From NCBI RefSeq assembly GCF_014356525.2, contig NC_052507.1:62002295-62066294 (forward strand): 64,000 nucleotides of DNA. The letters are read 5' to 3'. The first letter of the stretch is position 1. Each line of letters begins with the position of its first letter. Both the position numbers and the translations under genes were made by a program. Shown here in pieces: positions 10,300 through 20,950 of the stretch. The notes under the pieces were generated by a model that was not told the origin of the DNA, ran no database searches, and saw nothing but the letters and a program-made list of their open reading frames with translations. The stretch is from Nilaparvata lugens. Lineage: Eukaryota > Arthropoda > Insecta > Hemiptera > Delphacidae.

Positions 10300-11709
10300 T
10301 TAATAAGTATAGTGATAGAAAAGGTTTTTGACCTCTGCTCTAAATACAGAATTTTGTTGGCCATAGTCTTTTTTATCTATTAAACTTTGAATTGCTCTAA
10401 TATAGCAGGGACAAGTATCATTTACTAGATGTTTATCATCCTTTTTATTGTTCTTGCAATTGGCACATATAGGCGCCTGTGATTTGTTAGGGCAAGTTTT
10501 GTACTCGTGATTCTCTTGAGCACAGAAACCACAGATTGTGGTTCCTGCTTTACAAAAGTTTGAGGTGTGGTCAAATTTCAAGCATTTGAAGCAACGAGTT
10601 ACTGATGTGTAATCTTTGACTCGACAAGAGGTCCAATCTACATAGATTCGTCCCTTATTAATTATTTATCGTCGAATATCAGGAGAACATTCAATTACCT
10701 AATGAGTGTACTCTCTCTTTTTACCTACTTTAAATAATGGGTTGAATTCTTTATCAAATTTTTCTTTATTTATTGTGTTTGAGAAATTCCTGTTGAAAAT
10801 TTCTATACTTAAATCACTCTGGTTCAATTCTTCAGATACATTATATATAATTAGGTACTCTAGGTTTTTTCAACGAAGGAGTACTAATTTCTAAATCTTT
10901 ATCATTAATTAGTTTGTTTCCTAGAACTTTTACCTTGTCCTCGGATGGGTCCATCATCAATAACACTCCACCTCCACGTACGTTTACCGCTTTTTTTATT
11001 TTCAGTGATTTTTCTCTCGGAATTGTTTTTTTTTTTAAGTTTCTCGGACTTTTGCACTGCTTTCACTATCACTTTCTGTTACCACTGCAGGCTTCACTAT
11101 CACGATGTTCTTCTTATCAGTGATCTTGCGCACTAATTTTTTTCCAGTCACTTGTTGCTGCTGTTACTGCTGCTATTTATTTATTTATTTTAATTGGTAC
11201 TTGCACTACTTCTGCAAATGATCTTGTAGCAGTAGTAGTGGGTGGCTGTCCTCTCTTGAAGTCCGATGAGAGCTGGTTTATGCTTTTTTCCAATTTATCC
11301 AGTCCGCATATAACTTCGTTATTTTCTTTCTCCTGGGCTTTTTTCCTCGTTTCAACTCTGGTTATGATCAATGCCAGCTTGTTGCAAAGAGCACTGTATT
11401 GATAAAAACCGCTCGAGATAGCTTTTTTTCAAATGTCTCACTGCCCCATTTAATGAGATCGGAGTAAAGATCGTGGAGAGTTCCCACGTCTTCCAGTAAA
11501 CTCTGGTCCATGATTTTGCTCGCATTCTGATCCTCCAAGTTGATGAAGCTGTATCTCTCCGAATATTCATCTTCCTCCTCAAACTCTGGAGCTAGAAGAG
11601 GTGGCAATTTCATTGAAGTTTTTTGAACTACCCGTTCAAAAACATCAAACATCTTGAAAATGTGTCTTTCCATCAACGTTAGTAGACAGTTGACTAAAAT
11701 ACTACCCAT
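10300..11709 (-). pseudogene. ORF1 (gag-like) of the non-LTR element
   Basis: The N-terminal piece (11368-11709) is acidic. A linker piece (11177-11371) contains a coiled-coil-like CGLDKLEKSINQLSSDFKRG stretch and RSFAEVV, typical before the nucleic-acid-binding part. The 10300-10581 piece has successive Cys/His clusters (C.FC....H....C, then C..C......H.....C), the zinc knuckles of ORF1p RNA-binding proteins. The frame is interrupted between pieces, so no full ORF1p can be made. A local duplication (11627-11755) lies at its 5' end. Confidence 0.7.
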
Positions 11710-11755
11710 TCAAAAACATCGAACATCTTGAAAATTGTATCTTGCCATCAACGTT
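11627..11755. repeat. 54-bp duplication at the 5' end of ORF1
   Basis: ACTACCCGTTCAAAAACATC and following bases at 11627-11680 recur with few changes at 11701-11755, separated by 20 bases. Confidence 0.75.
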
Positions 11756-11773
11756 GTATACTAGCTTACAGCC

Positions 11774-11980
11774 ATAGCCACCTCTAATACACCTGTAATA
11801 CAAGGCCGCGGCCTACGATATTGCAACGTCGCAATGTAGGCCTAGAATCTAATACAATGATTGGTGAAAAAGATTTAAAAAAATACCAGCTGATCTTTTT
11901 CACCAATCATGTATTAGATTCTAGGCCTACACTGCGACGTTCAATATTGTAGGCCGCGGCCTTGTATTAGAGGTGGCTAT
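11774..11980. mobile_element. Hairpin MITE
   Basis: The terminal sequence ATAGCCACCTCTAATAC at 11774 is the reverse complement of GTATTAGAGGTGGCTAT ending at 11980. The inverted arms extend about 85 bp each, including the GGCCGCGGCCTAC palindrome-rich block, around a short core. It is non-coding, with a putative TA-type target site. Confidence 0.8.
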
Positions 11981-12829
11981 GCTACAGCTATCAGCCAGAG
12001 CTGGTAACAGCGCTCACACTCACATTCTGGGATGACACGTCATGGTACGATAGGACAGAAAGCTCTATGTTTATTTCGAATTTTTTCTAGGCATTTCAAA
12101 TTGATGAATTATTTATTAATTTTTGAGAAAACATAACAACAGGTGAATGTAACTTACTGAGCGTGAGGTCTACTGTTCACAGAACTACTAGTATAAAATT
12201 ATATTTGTAGAAAAATGTTCTGATATTTTAATATCTGAATTGTATATGAATGAATAAATATTAATATTCATTATATTCGCTCGCCTGCATTTTTCATTTG
12301 AGCATGCTTCATTCCATCAGAAAGTCAAAGTACTTCATTGCTCGATTCATACACCAATTAATTTCAATTATTCAGTGCAGGGTAGAAAACTTCGTTAGAA
12401 TATTATGAGAATTATTGTACTCCAGTTAAGCCTAATTTTTGGCATATCTTTGGCGTTATTTCAAATTCCATATCTAACACAACATTATTACACCCCAGCT
12501 GAGCTTCTGTACTGAATTTGAACATTTTCTGTTCCTTATTGTTCTCGATAAGGCTAAGAAAACGCTGGAAAAACGCAGATTTTGGGCGTATCTTTCGAAA
12601 TTATTCCAAATCTGTTCTTAGTGTACCTCTAAAGGGCCAACTGAACATACCTACCAAATTTGAATGTTTTTGGTCCGGTAGATTTTTGGTCCTGTGAGTG
12701 AGTGAGTGAGTGCCATTTCGCTTTTATACATATATAGATAGCTTGATTTATTTTCAGGCCTATATCAAATACTGTAGGCTATAGTACTTGGGGGGAAAAA
12801 TGAATGTAAAGAAAAAAAGCAAAACTTAC
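11981..12829. other. Intergenic or intronic, dispersed repeat remnants
   Basis: No gene seen. The block at 12400-12760 carries phrases (AAACGCTGGAAAAACGCAGA, GGCGTATCTTT, a GTGAGTGAGTGAG run) that recur in altered form at 57950-58290, so it is a dispersed repeat. GTCTACTGTTCACAGAACTA near 12168 recurs near 37719. Confidence 0.5.
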
Positions 12830-13011
12830 GAGTAACCCGCCAAATCCTCTTCTGTAATAATGCCGCCTTCTTGTTTTATATCGTCTACAAATTGCTTAGT
12901 CAGCGATCCTTTGTAGAACTCGTCAGCTTGCTTTGGTGAGTTGGCAATAGTTTTCAAAGTTTCAGCTAACTTAGTCAATCTAATCGATTGAATTTTATCC
13001 ACATGAATAGC
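12830..13011 (-). CDS. Gamma-glutamyltransferase exon (downstream exon)
   Basis: On the minus strand the segment encodes LTKLAETLKTIANSPK, then DEFYKGSLTKQFVDDI and GGIITEEDLAGY. This is the block N-terminal to the autocatalytic cleavage region of gamma-glutamyltransferases, enzymes that transfer glutamyl groups from glutathione at the cell surface. A good donor (ACTC|GTAAGT) ends the exon at 12830. The acceptor is less certain: CAG at 13012-13014 is used here, but the open frame continues upstream to about 13160. Its phase does not match the 19499-19743 exon directly, so an exon may be missing between them. Later exons carrying the catalytic Thr are not visible in the window. Confidence 0.65.
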
Positions 13012-13302
13012 CTGTGTATTTTCTGCTGCTCCTATTGTAGCCCTAGATAATAAAGCAAAAATTGACCTGCTGTTAGGTACAATGATTCTAGAATGCCCTG
13101 CTGGTGTCTTTTCTACTGGGAGTTGATTGACAGCTGGGTCAAAGAGGCACGTCAGTGGGATAATTGCAGGAATGCTAAGACAACCCCATTATAGTCTTTG
13201 TAAGCTCGGTCTCGTAAGCTCAGAGCCTATCTGTGCGACTTTTAGTAAAAAAAAAATGACAAAAATACAGCAGTAGTTATATAAGTATACCAATTAGTTA
13301 GG

Positions 13303-14317
13303 TACCGGTAAACCGGGGTGACTTAGTCAAAATTTTGGGGAGTTGAGATTTTAAACAGCTTTCAATAAATACTCAAGTTGAGACGCATCTTCTGCAATAC
13401 TTTTATTGTATTCTGCAATGTTTGAAGATTATTTTTCATTATGAAAAGTTAGCATTTTTCTCAACTTAAACAAACATATATTTTTTGGAAATAAAAGAGA
13501 CAATGTCAACCAGGGGTGGGGACGACTTTGTCTCACTTCGAAAAATATATGGAAAAAGTTAATTTTCAAGAGTTATGCAAAGTGAAACCAACTGTTAGCC
13601 TTCAAAATGAATAATTACATCAAAAACAAATGAAATTCACTTCAAAAAATCACAAATTATTGGAAAATATTTCAGTTTCTGCTGTCTAAAAATCTTTTTC
13701 GAGGCATCGAAAGGCAGCGTCGAGGCATGTTGGCTCCAGCTGCAGAATCAGTGAAAAATAAATATTGCATGAGAACGTATTAATTTCAAGCAAGGTGGAT
13801 ATTTTGTTTTATTAGGTAGGATATATGATATTTATAATATTTTGAATTGTATTTGAATGCAAATATCCTGCATAATAACACAATTTTTATACTGGGACAA
13901 AGTCAACCCAAGTTAAACCTAAAAATGACCTTGTTGTATTCAACTAGTAACTGAACCCTATCCAATTCAACTCTGGATATTATGGATATACCAATTGAAA
14001 TATAATAAAAAGACAAAAATGGAATGTACTCGCCGATATTATAAGTCTTTTAGAAATGAGTTTTCTAATACGAAGTTTTCAGACAACAAAATCACAAGAT
14101 GAAGCAAGCAGTTAGGTTTTATGTCGATAATTCAAGTACTATATCGAGATTCGACAAGATATCGATTGTGGAACCTACATCATGATCAGGGCTACGGATA
14201 TCAATGTTAAACATCGATTTCGGATAACAGAGATCAGATATAAACTGATTTGAATCTTTTTCCGCGAGGTGGGACAAAGTCATCTCGGGGTAGACAAAGT
14301 CACCCCGGTCGACGGTA
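13303..14317. mobile_element. ~1-kb non-autonomous DNA element with inverted ends
   Basis: Left end TACCGGTAAACCGGGGTGAC and right end (reverse complement of the sequence ending at 14317) TACCGTCGACCGGGGTGACT agree at 20+ positions with small gaps. The GACAAAGTCACCCC-like motif recurs inside both orientations (about 13520-13534, 13896-13910, 14271-14285, 14293-14306), as subterminal transposase-binding repeats do. No transposase. It lies in a GGT intron. Confidence 0.65.
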
Positions 14318-14630
14318 AGTATTTCAAAATAGTAGGATATAGATACATATACAGAATAAAAAATCTGGTGTGGCGCACTCACACAACTCTCCTTGCCGTT
14401 ATGAGAATTGATCACCTGACGCTAGTGTTTCCGCGCATCTTAAGTCTACTATTCAAAGATTTGAGCCAGCTGGTGACAGGGCAATTAACGCTGGAGACAC
14501 ACGAGGTATGCTATCTCTTCATAGTGAATCATTTAATAGAATCAACAGTTGCCAACAGTTTGCAATTGGATAATAACACTTTCTCGAATTTCGAGCTTAT
14601 TTTTAATTTTAGGTGAAAATGTTACTGAAC

Positions 14631-15028
14631 ATTAATTGTAGAGATTCTCATTTTCAATCTTTTCCACTCGAAATTTTTTGTTCAAATTGTATCTGAAGCC
14701 TGATAATTGAGAATCTAAAATCAAACTTTGCATAGATGGGGTGGAGCTCCTGAAATTTTCACAGATATGGGACTTGTGGCAGTTCATAGAGCTTATCGAT
14801 GACTATTTTAGGTATAACTTTAATCAAAATCGTTGAAGCCGTTTTCGAGAAAATTGCGGAAAACCCTTTTTTTGACAACATTTTCGCTATTTTAGCCGCC
14901 ATCTTGAATCGCATTTGATTGAAATTGTTCGTGTCGGATCCTTATATTGTAAGGAGCTTACGTTCCAAATTCCAAGTCATTCCGTTAATTGGGAGATGAG
15001 ATATCGTGTACACAGACGCACATACACT

Positions 15029-15064
<36 letters not shown>

Positions 15065-15975
15065 ACACACACACACACCACACACACACATACAGACCAA
15101 TACCCAAAACCACTTTTTTGGACTCAGGGGACCTTGAAACGTATAGAAATTTGGGTACCCTAATTTTTTTCGGATAGCAAATCTGCCCCAAATCTGATTC
15201 TTGGTTCTAACCTTGCCCAATCCAATGTAATCTGATCTAACCTAACCTAGCCATACCCCTAATCTCACAATAAACCTCAAATGAAGATTTCCCACTTTTT
15301 TGGAAAAAAAACTAGATCCAGCTTTTTTTATTTCTTGAATAACTAAGGAACCGTTGATTTTACAAAAAAATTACAAGAGTAACTTTTTCCAGTAAATCTA
15401 ATAACAAATCCATTGACACCCCATTTGTCAAGATTGAACAAAAAATAAGGATCTCATGGGAAAACTAGATCCAGGTTTTTTTTATTTCTTGAATAACTAA
15501 GAAACCGTTAATTTTACAAAAAATCTACAAGAATAACTTTTTCCAGTAAATCTAATAACAAATCCATCGACACCCCATTTGTCAAGATTGAACAAAAAAT
15601 AAGGATCTCATGGGAAAACTAGATCCAGCTTTTTTAATTTCTTTAATAACTAAGAAATCAAGAATAACTTTTTCCAGTAAATCTAATAACGAATCCATTG
15701 ACACCTCATTTGTCAAGATTGAACAGAAAATAAGGAAAAATTAGATCCAATTTCTTGAATAACTAAGAATAATTTTTTTCAGTAAATTCATTATTTGTCA
15801 AAGGGATCCTAACTCTGAAACTGAGCAACAAGCATTTTTATGTTGAGACCCTTTCTTAAGCAAACCTCAGCACTAAACCCCCCCCCTACAGGAGGGGGGG
15901 GGTTGGGGGGCTTGACCCTCTGCCTTTAACCAGCTAAGCTTGAACTACTTGAAAACTCACCTCAGGTTGTATTAA
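14631..15975 (+). repeat. Left terminal inverted repeat of the DJR element
   Basis: Reverse complement of about 17850-19320. It includes a (CA)n run at about 15038-15090 and the C/G-tract hairpin at about 15877-15917. The spacing is slightly shorter than the right arm. Confidence 0.85.
15300..15800 (+). repeat. ~170-bp tandem repeat in the left arm
   Basis: Units contain AACTAGATCCAGCTTTTTT, AATAACTAAGAAACCGTT, CTTTTTCCAGTAAATCTAAT and CCCCATTTGTCAAGATTGAA. There are about four copies, the last two shortened. The mirror array lies at about 18020-18520. Confidence 0.8.
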
Positions 15976-15997
15976 ACATTTATTATAAAAATAGATC

Positions 15998-16566
15998 ATG
16001 AGTGTTGATAAATTTGGTCGATATTTGTATGATAAAGATAATAATAGAGATATTAATGTTGATATAAAAAATTTGATTCAGAATTTTTTCCATTTTTTAC
16101 AATGTATACCATTAGCTGCAACTTTCATACCAAACATCAATCTCAATAATGAAAAAGAATGGAAGTATATGACTGATCCAAACTTAATTCAACAATTCTC
16201 ACTTTCTTCTGGAATCTCTTTTAAAGAATGGTATGAAAAGAATGTAATAAATATAGGTGAAAAATCTTAGGTTTAGGTGAGTACACCCAGAAAGAAATTT
16301 TAGATGTAGGTGAGTACACCCAGAAAAAAATGTAGGTTTGGTTATCCAGACCAAGAACATTATTCAACTTTAATGAAAAATCTAAGCTTATATGGATAGC
16401 ACTATATCATCACAGTCAGTATTTTGCTTTGAAAGGAGCTGATAAATTGAATAATAATATAAAATGCTTTAAAATTAAATTTGAAGAAAATGGTTGAGAT
16501 CAAGACAAGAACAATTCTACAAATCAATGGGATGATACTGAAGGTAAAATATTGATACATTTGTAG
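15998..16566 (+). pseudogene. Decayed ORF of the DJR element
   Basis: The first frame (15998-16270, 90 aa) starts MSVDKFGRYLYDKDNNRDIN at the first ATG inside the left repeat and is Asn/Ile-rich. After its stop, further coding-like sequence (GYPDQEHYSTLMKNLSLYG, then IALYHHSQYFALKGADKL and QWDDTEGKILIHL) continues in shifted frames to about 16566. Two short repeats (AGGTGAGTACACCCAGAAA at about 16275 and 16309) lie at the break. I do not recognise the protein. Its position opposite the capsid-like gene makes a second virion component a reasonable guess, nothing more. Confidence 0.5.
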
Positions 16567-16618
16567 ATAATACTTTTGATTTGAATATTGTCTAGTTCTT
16601 TGTTATTTTATAGAAGAT

Positions 16619-17848
16619 TTATAATACTCTTTTTACTGTTCCACTCAGTGGTGTATATTCAAACTCATTATCATAGAGGATTAAACAGTAGGCACTGGTT
16701 TTTTCTGAGAAATTATTTGTTGTTTCCAATGTCAACTTTATGTCTATTGCACCAGATTTCAATAGTTCATTTTGCTTACTACAGTCTATAACAACCAATG
16801 GTGCATATTCATCAAATGTTTTATACTCAATTGATGTACTGCTGTTATAAGGATAGTATTCATTTTGGAATTCAGAGAACATGTGATACAATAAATGTTT
16901 ATTACCAACAATATTTTCATAGGGGAATGATTGAGCATTTAAATAGAGATTAACATTGTTCAGATTACAGAAATCAAAATGTGACCTGTTAGCAGTTATA
17001 ACATTTTTCCTATTCTTTTGTAATCCAAGAATAATGAATCTAGGTTTCAATATGTTTGAAGTTGTCTTAACTGTCCATTGAAGATTGGTAGTTTCAGGTG
17101 ATTGTGGAAATTCATGCAATTCCCATGATCTGAATGGAATGGTAATTGGTATATCACTATGTGTTAAACTCAGCAGATCAAGACAAACAGTGTCAGAAGA
17201 ATGTATGTGAGGTACTTTCCATTGTAGTTTTGTAATATCAATTCTCACCGATTTTGCTGTCTCTGATTCATTACAATTTAAGTCTGATCTTAATAGAACA
17301 ACTTCCTGACAAACATTTAATAGAACTTTTCTATAGTCTTCCATTACACCTAACCACATATCCAAAGGAATGCGGAAGCAGAATTTATCTAAACTTTTCC
17401 ATCCAGTCAACTTCCATCCTGCATTCTCCATAATTCTTTCATTGAGTTTTGATTGACGTAGATAGTTTTTCATGGTTGTTGTCAATCCTACATTACGTGA
17501 GCGATCAACTTCAACCCCTCCCAATTCATATCTGATTTCATCAAATAGGTATGCAACTCCATTATTGATAAGTGAAAAGTCCTTGGTTTCAACATCATTC
17601 TTATCTTTCACTTTGATTTCACCTTCAATTATGAGAAAACTTCTACTTGGAAGTGTATAAATATCTTCTTGTTTTAAACTAATTCGAATTTCATCATTGT
17701 AATTAAATGTCTGTTGAATATATGGTTTGTGAGTGATATACTCATATTTGGTAATACTCTCATCAAGATGTACACTCTGATCAACAAGTAATATATCCGA
17801 CTTGACTTCTTTCTTATACATTTTTATTATATATTTTTTTCTTCTCAA
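16619..17848 (-). CDS. Double-jelly-roll capsid-like protein, 409 aa, intact
   Basis: Read on the minus strand without stops. Residues about 35-185 form the first half, with YTLPSRSFLIIEGEI, a NNGVAYLFDEIRYELGGVEVDR block and RNVGLTTTMKNYL. Residues about 186-409 form the second half, with VVLLRSDLNCNES, ITKLQWKVPHI, FRSWELHEFP, TVKTTS, YPYEN, VVIDCSKQNE and SAYCLILYDNEFEYTPLSG. Two beta-rich halves of similar size fit the double-jelly-roll major capsid fold, and I recall a family of uncharacterised insect and cnidarian proteins with this pattern. Either of two starts (residue 1, or Met10 MYKKEVKSD) is possible. The gene lies between 1.4-kb inverted repeats and converges with the decayed ORF at 15998. 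No protease, ATPase or polymerase accompanies it. Homologous to the fragment at 2017-2721. Confidence 0.8.
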   Translation of the reverse strand: MRRKKYIIKMYKKEVKSDILLVDQSVHLDESITKYEYITHKPYIQQTFNYNDEIRISLKQEDIYTLPSRSFLIIEGEIKVKDKNDVETKDFSLINNGVAYLFDEIRYELGGVEVDRSRNVGLTTTMKNYLRQSKLNERIMENAGWKLTGWKSLDKFCFRIPLDMWLGVMEDYRKVLLNVCQEVVLLRSDLNCNESETAKSVRIDITKLQWKVPHIHSSDTVCLDLLSLTHSDIPITIPFRSWELHEFPQSPETTNLQWTVKTTSNILKPRFIILGLQKNRKNVITANRSHFDFCNLNNVNLYLNAQSFPYENIVGNKHLLYHMFSEFQNEYYPYNSSTSIEYKTFDEYAPLVVIDCSKQNELLKSGAIDIKLTLETTNNFSEKTSAYCLILYDNEFEYTPLSGTVKRVL

Positions 17849-17849
17849 T

Positions 17850-18849
17850 ACAACCTGAAGTGAGTTTTCAAGTAGTTCAAGCTTAGCTGGTTAAAGGCAG
17901 AGGGTCAAGCCCCCCAACCCCCCCCCTCTGTGGGGGGGGGGGTTTAGTGCTGAGGTTTGCTTGAGAAAGGGTCTCAACATGAAAATGCTTGTTGCTCAGT
18001 TTCAGAGTTAGGATCCCCTTGACAAATAATGAATTTACTGAAAAAAATTATTCTTAGTTATTCAAGAAATTGGATCTAATTTTTCCTTATTTTCTGTTCA
18101 ATCTTGACAAATGGGGTGTCAATGGATTCGTTATTAGATTTACTAGAAAAAGTTATTCTTGGTTTCTCAGTTATTAAAGAAATTAAAAAAGCTGGATCTA
18201 GTTTTCCCATGAGATCCTTATTTTTTGTCTAATCTTGACAAATGGGGTGTCGATGGATTTGTTATTAGATTTACTGGAAAAAGTTATTCTTGTAGATTTT
18301 TTGTAAAATTAACGGTTTCTTAGTTATTCAAGAAATAAAAAAAAGCTGGATCTAGTTTTCCCATGAGATCCTTATTTTTTGTTCAATCTTGACAAATGGT
18401 GTGTCAATGGATTCGTTATTAGATTTACTGGAAAAAGTTACTCTTGTAATTTTTTTGTAAAATTAACGGTTCCTTAGTTATTCAAGAAATAAAAAAAAGC
18501 TGGATCTAGTTTTTTTTCCAAAAAAGTGGGAAATCTTCATTTGAGGTTTATTGTGAGATTAGGGGTATGGCTAGGTTAGGTTAGATCAGATTACATTGGA
18601 TTGGGCAAGGTTAGAACCAAGAATCAGATTTGGGGCAGATTTGGGGGCAGCTTTGGGGCAGCTTTTCTCCAGCTTTTCTTCAGCTTTTCTCCAGCTTTTC
18701 TCCAGAACTCTCACTTTACCCCTACTTATTACCATTGGTAAGGAAAGTAATTGCTATCCGAAAAAAATTAGGGTACCCAAATTTCTATACGTTTCAAGAT
18801 CCCCTGAGTCCAAAAAAGTGGTTTTGGGTATTGGTCTGTATGTGTGTGT

Positions 18850-18922
<73 letters not shown>

Positions 18923-19320
18923 AGTGTATGTGCGTCTGTGTACACGATATCTCATCTCCCAATTAACGGAATGACTTGGAATTTGGAACGTAAGCTCCTT
19001 ACAATATAAGGATCCGACACGAACAATTTCAATCAAATGCGATTCAAGATGGCGGCTAAAATAGCGAAAATGTTGTCAAAAAAAGGGTTTTCCGCAATTT
19101 TCTCGAAAACAGCTTCAACAATTTTGATTAAAGTTATACCTAAAATAGTCATCGATAAGCTCTATGAACTGCCACAAGTCCCATATCTGTGAAAATTTCA
19201 GGAGCTCCGCCCCATCTATGCAAAGTTTGATTTTAGATTCTCAATTATCAGGCTTCAGATACAATTTGAACAAAAAATTTCGAGTGGAAAAGATTGAAAA
19301 TGAGAATCTCTACAATAAAT
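17850..19320 (-). repeat. Right terminal inverted repeat of the DJR element
   Basis: Matches the left arm in inverse orientation. It carries an extra block near 18637-18760 with repeated CTTTTCTCCAG and CACTTTACCCCTAC. A similar block lies just outside the arm at 19321-19386. Confidence 0.85.
18838..18925. repeat. (GT)n microsatellite
   Basis: Long GT dinucleotide run with one GTGG interruption inside the right arm. The matching (CA)n in the left arm is shorter. Confidence 0.9.
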
Positions 19321-19498
19321 GCTTTTCTCCAGCTTTTCTCCAGAACTCTCACTTTACCCCTACTGTAATAGGGCAAGGAAAGTAAAAATCGAATGTCCTG
19401 CTTAGCTGTTTTCTCCAATAGGTAGGCTATTATGACTTAACACTCAACTTACCGTACCTCTGTAGTACAATATAGATTTGAATGAGGTTTTCACCTAC

Positions 19499-19743
19499 CA
19501 AAGTGTTCCAGTCTTTTTCATCTTATCATCTGATTTCTTGCTGTCTTCTGTTATGGCTTTTATACTTTTGCGAAACTGATCAGTCACTGGAAACCCATCT
19601 TGACATAACTTTATCGAAGGCTCAAATAATTCACTCCAGGTCACTTTACCGCTTCCAAATTTTTTAAAAGCTTCTTGATAGCCCTTCAACTGACCGGGTA
19701 TGCCCGATGCTAAAGCTCCTAAAAACAAAGGAGATTCCATATT
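19499..19743 (-). CDS. Gamma-glutamyltransferase exon (middle)
   Basis: The minus-strand exon encodes GALASGIPGQLKGYQEAFKK, then WSELFEPSIKLCQDGFPVTD. This matches the GGL..PGE..GY and W..LF.PSI.LA..GF blocks of gamma-glutamyltransferases. The acceptor is TTTACAG (19744-19746) and the donor is TTTG|GTAGGT. The upstream exon (21153-21375) ends in phase 1 while this exon needs phase 0, so either a micro-exon is missed or one copy carries an indel. Confidence 0.85.
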
Positions 19744-20031
19744 CTGTAAATTTACCAAAAAATACAGTAAACGTTCTAGATAGTTTAGTTCTTGAACTGT
19801 AGTAGATGGGAGTCTGTTTTTTGAATATAAATTTTGACAAAATTAGTCTAATGGTTATTTGTTTCGGGGTATTCATGGTTTATTATTATTCATAATTCAG
19901 AGATTTATAATATATATTCACTCTTCGCTCGCGCTGATAATAAGCTTAACGGTATCACTTAGATTATTCTAAGATCAATATGCATATGCTCGTTAGAATT
20001 AAAATGAACTTTGAAAGATAAGCGGTGAGCT

Positions 20032-20218
20032 TTAGGCTCAACTCACACTTACGCGACTCAGGTCGAGAGAGACTCGACTCTAGTCGAGAGCATGTGCTTC
20101 CAAATGGTGACACTCAGACCAATCAACGCTAGTCTCCGCGACTGTCACCATTATTAAAAGCACATGCTAGAGTCGAGTCTCTTCTCGACCTGAGTCACGT
20201 AAGTGTGAGTTGAGCCCT
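20032..20218. mobile_element. Hairpin MITE
   Basis: Ends GGCTCAACTCACACTTACG and its inverse (CGTAAGTGTGAGTTGAGCC) flank a core with inverted GACTCGACTCTAG motifs. The arms are about 60-70 bp. The flanks suggest a TA or TTA-type target. Confidence 0.85.
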
Positions 20219-20554
20219 AGAGTTCTTAGTCTCCCTTTTTAGGTATAGTTAGCTTCGCCATCAATGCTATTTTCATTGTAATAAGGGTGACCACTTGAAG
20301 AGCCAACTCCTCTGAATGCCATTATTTATGATTTCAAAAAGCTCACTTCCCGATCCTTATCAGATCCCAGCTGAAGTTGAAGTAAGCTCATCACTCGTCA
20401 TCCGTTATCTTGTCATTATTATACCCATGCCCAATCCTGCGGAGCTCATGTGGGCGGCATCACACTCCGCAAAAAATAGAACATTATTCATAATGCATTA
20501 TATTATTCACTCAACATTCTGTAGAAGAAGATTTTGAGGCATAAATTTATTAGT

Positions 20555-20830
20555 TACCTGCAGGTAACCCATGCTCCGCAAGGGTCTAATTAGAAACTTG
20601 ACAAACTGAAAACTTGATATTGTACGTACTGAAATCTTGAAGAACTTAAAATAGGCCTACAACCATCCTCGGTGAATTAGAACCTATAAATGCAAAATGT
20701 CAAGTTAATCAGTTCAGTAGTTCAGACGAGATGATGCGTCATAGAAATTAATGTATTTCCTATCTGGTACATATATGTATAAGCCAGTTCTTGTCTTTAT
20801 TATATAATATTTTTACTCAAAATTCTGTAA
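20555..20830 (-). mobile_element. Helitron-like non-autonomous repeat
   Basis: The reverse complement shares GGTTACCTGC, CCTTGCGGAGCA-type hairpin sequence and the inner block (CTTGACA, CCGAGGAT, TATAAGCCAGTTCTT) with the copy at 38951-39191. The terminal CTAG is altered here. Confidence 0.5.
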
Positions 20831-20950
20831 AAGAAGATTCTTGAGCTAAAAATCTTTCTGATTTTTCTTCTCCTCCACATTGTAATTTCTACATTGTCCA
20901 AAAATATTTATGAGGAACTCAGTTTACATGGCCAATAACCCACCCCAATT

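Larger units (their letters stand above)
6979..11709 (-). mobile_element. Full-length but decayed non-LTR retrotransposon
   Basis: Read on the minus strand, the modules appear in the canonical order ORF1 (Cys/His knuckles), endonuclease, reverse transcriptase and C-terminal domain over about 4.7 kb. Each is broken by frameshifts or stops. The ORF1 plus AP-endonuclease plus RT architecture fits the Jockey/I/CR1 group; I cannot decide the clade. Codon bias is strongly AT-rich, unlike the less biased RT at 204-1834, so the two are different families. Confidence 0.85.
14631..19320. mobile_element. DJR-capsid element with ~1.35-1.47-kb terminal inverted repeats
   Basis: The left arm (14631 to about 15975) and right arm (about 17850-19320) are long reverse complements that begin with the AGAGATTCTC / GAGAATCTCT end motif. 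The inner end is CCTCAGGTTGTATT / AATACAACCTGAAG. Arms contain in order an AAGATGGCGGC block, a (CA)n tract, a fourfold ~170-bp repeat, and a G/C-tract hairpin. The right arm also carries a ~125-bp block absent from the left (about 18637-18760). Between the arms are two convergent coding regions: a decayed ORF (15998-16566) and an intact DJR capsid-like gene (16619-17848). It lies between two GGT exons. The outer end motifs are not identical and I could not establish a target duplication. Confidence 0.8.

Noticed and set aside
14915..15220. His/Thr- and Val/Cys-rich ORFs over the (CA)n tracts, also at 18.75-19.0 and 53.72-54.05 kb
   Set aside because: They are translations of dinucleotide repeats in several frames and not proteins.
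15230..15255. CCTAACCTAG as insect telomere (TTAGG)n
   Set aside because: Only about two units, and mirrored in the other arm as part of the inverted repeat.
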